Of a DNA stretch of 35,030 bases, positions 31,191-35,030 are shown piece by piece (the stretch's first letter is position 1; each line of letters opens with the position of its first letter). The notes beneath the pieces were generated by a model. That model saw only the letters and a program-made list of their open reading frames with translations. It had not been told where the DNA came from and did not search any database. Source of the stretch: Cryobacterium glucosi (GTDB lineage: Bacteria > Actinomycetota > Actinomycetes > Actinomycetales > Microbacteriaceae); the NCBI RefSeq assembly GCF_004402235.1, contig NZ_SOFS01000043.1, positions 168,397 through 203,426 of the forward strand. The letters run 5' to 3'. The translations under genes were made by a program, and so were the position numbers.

Positions 31191-32464
31191 CGGGGCAACC
31201 CTTCTTCGGTGGGAATGTGGGGGGAAGATCTGGTGAGGAGGTGCCGGGCGGCCATCACGCCGAGCAGGAGCACCATCGCCACGAATTGCACGATGATCAG
31301 TTGCGCGGTCGACTCGTGCCAGACAAGCAGCAGCACGAGCTGCACGACGGATGCTCCGAACAGCAGCCAGGACTGGGTGTTGCGTCCCTGCGACAACTCG
31401 TGGCTGGCTACGAGGTTTGCAACGGCGAAGAGGGTCGTCATCCCCGCGTATGCGGCGAGGGGCGCCGAGAGGTCGCCGTAGGCCGGGCCGAGAATGAAGC
31501 CCAGCACGGGACCGCCCAGGACCAGCGCGCCCAGTGTGCACGCGGCACCGATCCCGGCGACGGCCGCTATGCCGCCGGTCAGCAAGGACCCGGTGTCACC
31601 GCCGCTCGCGTGCCGTCGAGCCACGACAGGGAACACGACGGTCGCGACCGACCACGCCAGGAAGAACACCGCCCGCCCGACGAGAGCGATCGCGGCGTAG
31701 ATCCCCGCGGCATCCGGGGAGAAGAATGCCTTTGCGACGAGCACGTCGCTGTTGTTGGCGATGATCTGGCCGATCAGGAGTACCGACACCAGGGCGGCGT
31801 AGCTGCGCACCGTGACCAGGTCGGGGGCGGTACCCGTGAGCCCTGGTCCGGTCCTGGCGAGCAGCTTCACGGCGAGCCACGTGGCGACGAACGACGCCGT
31901 GAGACCGATGGTCGCGCCGTTGACACCGAAGCCGAGTGCGACGAGGGCCACACCGCAGCCGAGACGCACAACCATCTCCACCACGAAGGACGTGGCGAGA
32001 CCGGGGAAGCGCAGCCGGCCCTGCATGACACCACGACCGACGGACTGCACGAGGTAGAACGGCATTCCGGCGCCGAGGATGACGAATGGCCAGAACGACG
32101 CGGTGTGGAAGACCTGCGACCAGAGGGTGCTGCCTCCGGCGAGGATCGCCCCGGTCAGGATGCCGGCACCGAGCGCATAACCGCGCAGGGTGCGGGCGAG
32201 CCGGTCGGAGCGGTCCGGCTCGCCGGACTCGTCATAGATTCCGACGAAGCGGGCCGCCACGAGCTGCAGGCAGAGCGCGATCGAGGTGATCGTGAGCATG
32301 AGCGTCACCATCAGGTTGGCATCCGAGAACTCGGCGGGGGTCAGTACCCGGCCGAGGAACAGGTTGAGCACGTAGTTCCCGGCATTGGCCACGATCATGG
32401 CCACGGCAAGAGCGGTACCGCCGCCCACCAGGGAGGGAGTCCGTGAGGAAGGTTCCGCCGTCAT
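31187..32464 (-). CDS. Polysaccharide flippase, Wzx/MATE-like (MOP superfamily)
   Basis: The 425-residue protein has about 12 predicted membrane helices, starting with GTALAVAMIVANAGNYVLNLFLGRVLTPAEFSD in abbreviated form, the N-terminal MOP/Polysacc_synt pattern. Further features are GRGVMQGRLRFPGLA and IIANNSDVLVAKAFFSP, both typical of capsule and O-antigen lipid flippases. It would move lipid-linked glycan across the membrane. Both ends are ATGA overlaps with the neighbouring glycosyltransferase genes. Confidence 0.85.
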   Translation of the reverse strand: MTAEPSSRTPSLVGGGTALAVAMIVANAGNYVLNLFLGRVLTPAEFSDANLMVTLMLTITSIALCLQLVAARFVGIYDESGEPDRSDRLARTLRGYALGAGILTGAILAGGSTLWSQVFHTASFWPFVILGAGMPFYLVQSVGRGVMQGRLRFPGLATSFVVEMVVRLGCGVALVALGFGVNGATIGLTASFVATWLAVKLLARTGPGLTGTAPDLVTVRSYAALVSVLLIGQIIANNSDVLVAKAFFSPDAAGIYAAIALVGRAVFFLAWSVATVVFPVVARRHASGGDTGSLLTGGIAAVAGIGAACTLGALVLGGPVLGFILGPAYGDLSAPLAAYAGMTTLFAVANLVASHELSQGRNTQSWLLFGASVVQLVLLLVWHESTAQLIIVQFVAMVLLLGVMAARHLLTRSSPHIPTEEGLPR

Positions 32465-33648
32465 CGCATGGCCCGCCTGTCGAGCAGCCGCTGGATGTGG
32501 ATCAGGTGCCAGTGCACGACCTCGGACATCGGGATGCCCGAGGCGGCCGCGAAGTTGCGGCGGCCGAGGGACACCCGCTGTTCGGGGTGGTCGAGCACCT
32601 CGGCCAGGGCGTCGGCGAGGCTGGTCGCGTCACCCGGTTCGAAGTAGACGCCGAGGAAGCCCTCTTCTTCGATGATGTCGATCAGGTCGCCGATGCGGGG
32701 CAGCACGGCGGCACGACCATACTCCCCGGCCTGGTGCAGCACACCCGAACTCCCGGTCGTCGACGTGTACGGGAAAGCGACGACGGTCGCGGCGGAGAAG
32801 AGCGGCGCCACCTCCTCCTCGGCGACATAGCCAGTGAAGACGAGGTCAGGCAGATCGGAGAACCGTTCGGCGACCGACTGCATGTAGCCGGCGGAATTCG
32901 GGCTGTCCGTACCCGCGAGCACCAACTCGAGGTCGTCGTACCCGCGGTCGAGGAGCTCCTGGTATGCCTCGACGAGCACGTCGACGGTCTTGTACGTGCC
33001 CCATTTGCCGAACGCGAGGATGCGCCGGCGTCCGTCCGGTATGCCGAAAGACGGGAATGCGACCTCCTCGAAGCTTCCGTGCGGTGCGAGGAGCGCGTTC
33101 GTCGCGCCGTAGCTCTCCTGCAGGTATTCCACATAGCGCGGGATGGTCAGCGCCACGAGGTCGGCGCGGAGCAGGGCGCGGGTGAGGATGCGTCCGGCGA
33201 ACTTCATCAGGCGCGCCGTCGTCGCGGAGCCGGCGAAGCCGGCATCCTGCATGTCGACGTTGTCCGCGAGGTTGTGCAGCACGACGACGGTCGGTACCCG
33301 GAACAACCGCAGCACGGCCGGGATCAGCAGCCCGAGTGCCCCGGGGATGCGCTTGTCCCCGAAGGTGGCGAACTGGAGGTTGAAGAGCACGGCGTCCGGG
33401 CGTGTGCGCCGGATCGCCCGGGTGAGTCGCACGATATTCGTGACGCTGTTGAAGGTCCAGCTCGGATAAGCCGTCACGCCGTCGAGGGGGGCCGGACTGC
33501 CGGCATCCGTCACGTCGGCGTACAGCAGCACCTCGCCGACCTCGGCCTGCCGGGCGAGGTGTTTGACGAGGTGGAAGCCGAACTCGTTCAGGCTGTTGCG
33601 GCCCGGGGGAAAGGCCGTGACGACACCGACCCGCAGTTTCCCGCTCAT
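32461..33648 (-). CDS. GT4 glycosyltransferase
   Basis: The 395-residue protein is a GT-B enzyme: an N-terminal Rossmann half from VGVVTAFPPGRNSLNEFG, and a C-terminal half with RILAFGKWGTYKTVDVLVEA (about 209-227) and FTGYVAEEEVAPLFSAATVV (271-290). The usual E-x7-E donor motif is altered to TTGSSGVLHQAGEYG (297-311), with Gln306 in place of the second glutamate. The sugar and acceptor are unknown. The ATG at 33648 has no ribosome binding site of its own but overlaps the stop of a 15-codon ORF as ATGA, so it is probably translated by coupling. Longer upstream frames are not needed. Confidence 0.85.
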   Translation of the reverse strand: MSGKLRVGVVTAFPPGRNSLNEFGFHLVKHLARQAEVGEVLLYADVTDAGSPAPLDGVTAYPSWTFNSVTNIVRLTRAIRRTRPDAVLFNLQFATFGDKRIPGALGLLIPAVLRLFRVPTVVVLHNLADNVDMQDAGFAGSATTARLMKFAGRILTRALLRADLVALTIPRYVEYLQESYGATNALLAPHGSFEEVAFPSFGIPDGRRRILAFGKWGTYKTVDVLVEAYQELLDRGYDDLELVLAGTDSPNSAGYMQSVAERFSDLPDLVFTGYVAEEEVAPLFSAATVVAFPYTSTTGSSGVLHQAGEYGRAAVLPRIGDLIDIIEEEGFLGVYFEPGDATSLADALAEVLDHPEQRVSLGRRNFAAASGIPMSEVVHWHLIHIQRLLDRRAMR

Positions 33649-33692
33649 CGGGCCGGGACCAGGTCCGACGGCGTCAGAGCGTGTGGGCTCAT
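33645..33692 (-). CDS. 15-codon leader ORF coupled to the GT4 gene
   Basis: ATG 33692 is preceded by a strong AGGGGG site (33698-33703) at 5 bases and opens a frame for MSPHALTPSDLVPAR that stops at TGA 33645-33647, overlapping the GT4 start codon as ATGA. The GT4 gene lacks its own ribosome binding site, so this mini-ORF probably recruits ribosomes for it. The peptide has no run of one amino acid, so classical amino-acid attenuation is not suggested. Confidence 0.6.
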   Translation of the reverse strand: MSPHALTPSDLVPAR

Positions 33693-33715
33693 GCGTACCC
33701 CCTGTGGATCGTGAA

Positions 33716-33741
33716 AACCGTAACGGCGCTCGCCGACGGTT
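33716..33741 (-). promoter_or_regulatory. Hairpin upstream of the leader ORF (attenuator or operator)
   Basis: AACCGT and CGGCG pair with CGCCG and ACGGTT to give an 11-bp stem with a 2-base loop (CT) and one 2-base bulge (AA). On the minus strand the stem is followed by a short T-run (ACGGTTTTC), and it lies about 24 bp before the leader ORF start. It could be an intrinsic attenuator in the operon 5' leader, or a repressor site. The divergent gap 33693-33969 otherwise shows no clear promoter boxes. Confidence 0.45.
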
Positions 33742-33969
33742 GTGTTGCACTCAATGGCCTGCCCAACGAGCTCGGAACCGAGCACATCTCGTGGTGAAAC
33801 CGGGCAGTGCACCACCTGACTTACTCCTGTGTTCGCGCGGTGTCTTCGGGGGTACCGTGCAGACACAGTATGACGTATCCTCAGGGGGAATTGTATGCAA
33901 ATCTGGTCGATCCGGAATGTGCACATACCTACCCGTTTCCTCGTTCGACCAAGAAGAGAGGCCCCAGAC

Positions 33970-35030
33970 ATGGGACCTGACCGCACCGGCTCCGACCCGT
34001 CGCACTCGTCGCCGCGCGACGCGTTCGTGATGCCTCGGCTGATGCTTGTTGCCTTCGTCGTGGTGGGCCTGGGGATCGCCGCCTATGCCTGGGCCACCGT
34101 GGCCACCGACGTGGCGGAACGTCCGGTCTGGGTCGACTACACGTACTACCTCGGACTCGAATTCGCGGTGGCGGGCCTCGTCCTGGCGCGCGTCATTCTC
34201 GTGAAGTCCGAACGACTCGCCTGGGCCTTGCTCGGCGCGGCGATGCTGTGCATCGCCGCGGCAGACACTGCCGAGTCGATTCTCTTCCCGCCGCGGGCTC
34301 CCCATACGGCTTCCCTGGCAGCCATCATTTTCTTCGCCCTCTTCCTGGTGTTCTCGGTGTCGTTCCTTCTCGTTCTGATGCGGCGACGGCTGAACCCGAC
34401 GTCGGCGACCGTGTGGCTGGATGGTGTCATCGCCGGACTCGGCCTCGTGGCGGTTGCGGCGGCGTTGCTGTTCCGACCGGTGTCGGACATCGTCCTGGAC
34501 GACATCCTGGGACTCGCATACCCGGTCTCGCCCCTGATCCTCGTAGCCCTGCTCGTGTGCGCCCTCACCGTATACGGCCGACGCCCGAGCCGGGCGTGGT
34601 TCCTGCTGGTCATCGCCTTCCTGGGCTTCGCACTGGCCAACACCTTCCTGGTGGCCGGCGTCGCCGACGGCACCTATGTCCGGGGCGGAATCGTCGATGT
34701 CGCGTGGCCCGTTGTCGGCGTCCTGCTCGGTCTCGCCGCATGGAGTCCTGGCGTTTCGGCCCTGCCCGACCGCGCGAGTGCCACGCTCGCTCTCGCCGCA
34801 CCCGCGATTTTCAGCATCGGCGCACTCTGCGTGATCGTCGTGAACGAGTTCGTGCCGCTCGCCTCGCTTGCCGTCTTCGTCTCGTTCTGCACCCTGTTGG
34901 TCGGTGCGGTGCGCCTGGTGCTCGCGGTGCGGGATGCTGATCGGTTGCGGGTGCGGCAGGTGGAGTTGAATGTGAGTCTGGGGTTGGCGCGGGATGCGGC
35001 GTTGGCGGCGACGACGGCGAAGTCGGCGTT
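33970..35030 (+). CDS. Multi-TM sensor protein, probable (hybrid) histidine kinase, 3' end outside window
   Basis: 353 codons are visible. After about 20 polar residues there are about ten hydrophobic helices, from MLVAFVVVGLGIAAYAW to LAVFVSFCTLLVGAVRLVLA. A helical linker ends in LARDAALAATTAKSAF, which in histidine kinases leads straight into the phospho-acceptor helix (LANMSHEIRTP in typical members). A diguanylate cyclase with the same kind of membrane part is the main alternative. ATG 33970 follows AGAGAGG; ATG 33895 is in frame with a strong AGGGGGA site, but the 25 extra codons have only about 54% GC at third positions and use AGA and ATA. It is divergent from the glycan operon, whose response regulator lacks another evident kinase. 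Confidence 0.65.
   Translation, partial: MGPDRTGSDPSHSSPRDAFVMPRLMLVAFVVVGLGIAAYAWATVATDVAERPVWVDYTYYLGLEFAVAGLVLARVILVKSERLAWALLGAAMLCIAAADTAESILFPPRAPHTASLAAIIFFALFLVFSVSFLLVLMRRRLNPTSATVWLDGVIAGLGLVAVAAALLFRPVSDIVLDDILGLAYPVSPLILVALLVCALTVYGRRPSRAWFLLVIAFLGFALANTFLVAGVADGTYVRGGIVDVAWPVVGVLLGLAAWSPGVSALPDRASATLALAAPAIFSIGALCVIVVNEFVPLASLAVFVSFCTLLVGAVRLVLAVRDADRLRVRQVELNVSLGLARDAALAATTAKSA

Noticed and set aside
33895..33969. Earlier start of the sensor gene at ATG 33895 with a strong AGGGGGA site
   Set aside because: The 25 added codons have only about 54% GC at third positions and include ATA and two AGA, unlike the rest of the gene, so 33970 is preferred. It remains possible.

Overview
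This is a high-GC window with C-rich third codon positions, frequent GTG starts and Shine-Dalgarno sites of the GAGG or AGGA type. CWB2 cell-wall-binding repeats on a secreted deacetylase, an AldR-like regulator next to alanine dehydrogenase, and a QorR-like regulator next to qorB point to an actinobacterium. I lean towards Microbacteriaceae, which is inference. I see no tRNA, rRNA, CRISPR array, transposase or phage gene.

Left part (1-13.8 kb) is a run of small, mostly independent metabolic genes, many in divergent pairs. They are a QorR-like redox regulator with qorB, a GNAT acetyltransferase, a zinc alcohol dehydrogenase with a VOC protein, an isochorismatase-like hydrolase, a secreted GH25-like protein, a shikimate-dehydrogenase-like protein, a PhzF-family protein and an intracellular GH13 enzyme. 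A DUF2461 protein, a DinB-like protein, an AldR-like regulator with ald, a sucrose-phosphorylase-like GH13 enzyme and a DUF1003 protein follow. A C-terminal scrap of a PhnB-type gene lies behind the first GH13 gene.

Middle part (13.8-19.6 kb) holds an APC-family permease and, divergent from it, a 1021-residue secreted protein. That protein joins a polysaccharide deacetylase, three tandem Ig-like modules and a CWB2 cell-wall anchor. A TetR-family regulator follows.

Right part (19.6-33.7 kb) is the most interesting section. Twelve genes and a 15-codon leader ORF lie on the minus strand, nearly all joined by 4-nt ATGA or GTGA stop/start overlaps, so the block looks like one translationally coupled operon. 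In transcription order it holds the leader ORF, a GT4 glycosyltransferase, a Wzx/MATE-like flippase and a polyprenyl-phosphate-type GT2. It continues with a STAS protein, a GAF-SpoIIE (PP2C) phosphatase, an RsbW-like kinase, a second STAS protein and a stand-alone response regulator. It ends with a membrane-anchored EEP-family hydrolase, a 1173-residue GT-C-like membrane protein, a secreted Ig-like protein and a membrane-anchored NTF2/TIM-barrel protein. A complete partner-switching module is therefore embedded in a surface-glycan assembly operon, with no sigma factor in sight. Divergent from the operon, a roughly 10-TM sensor protein, probably a histidine kinase, runs off the right edge and could supply the response regulator. 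My working model, which is inference, is that two-component and partner-switching signals control synthesis or export of a cell-surface polysaccharide.
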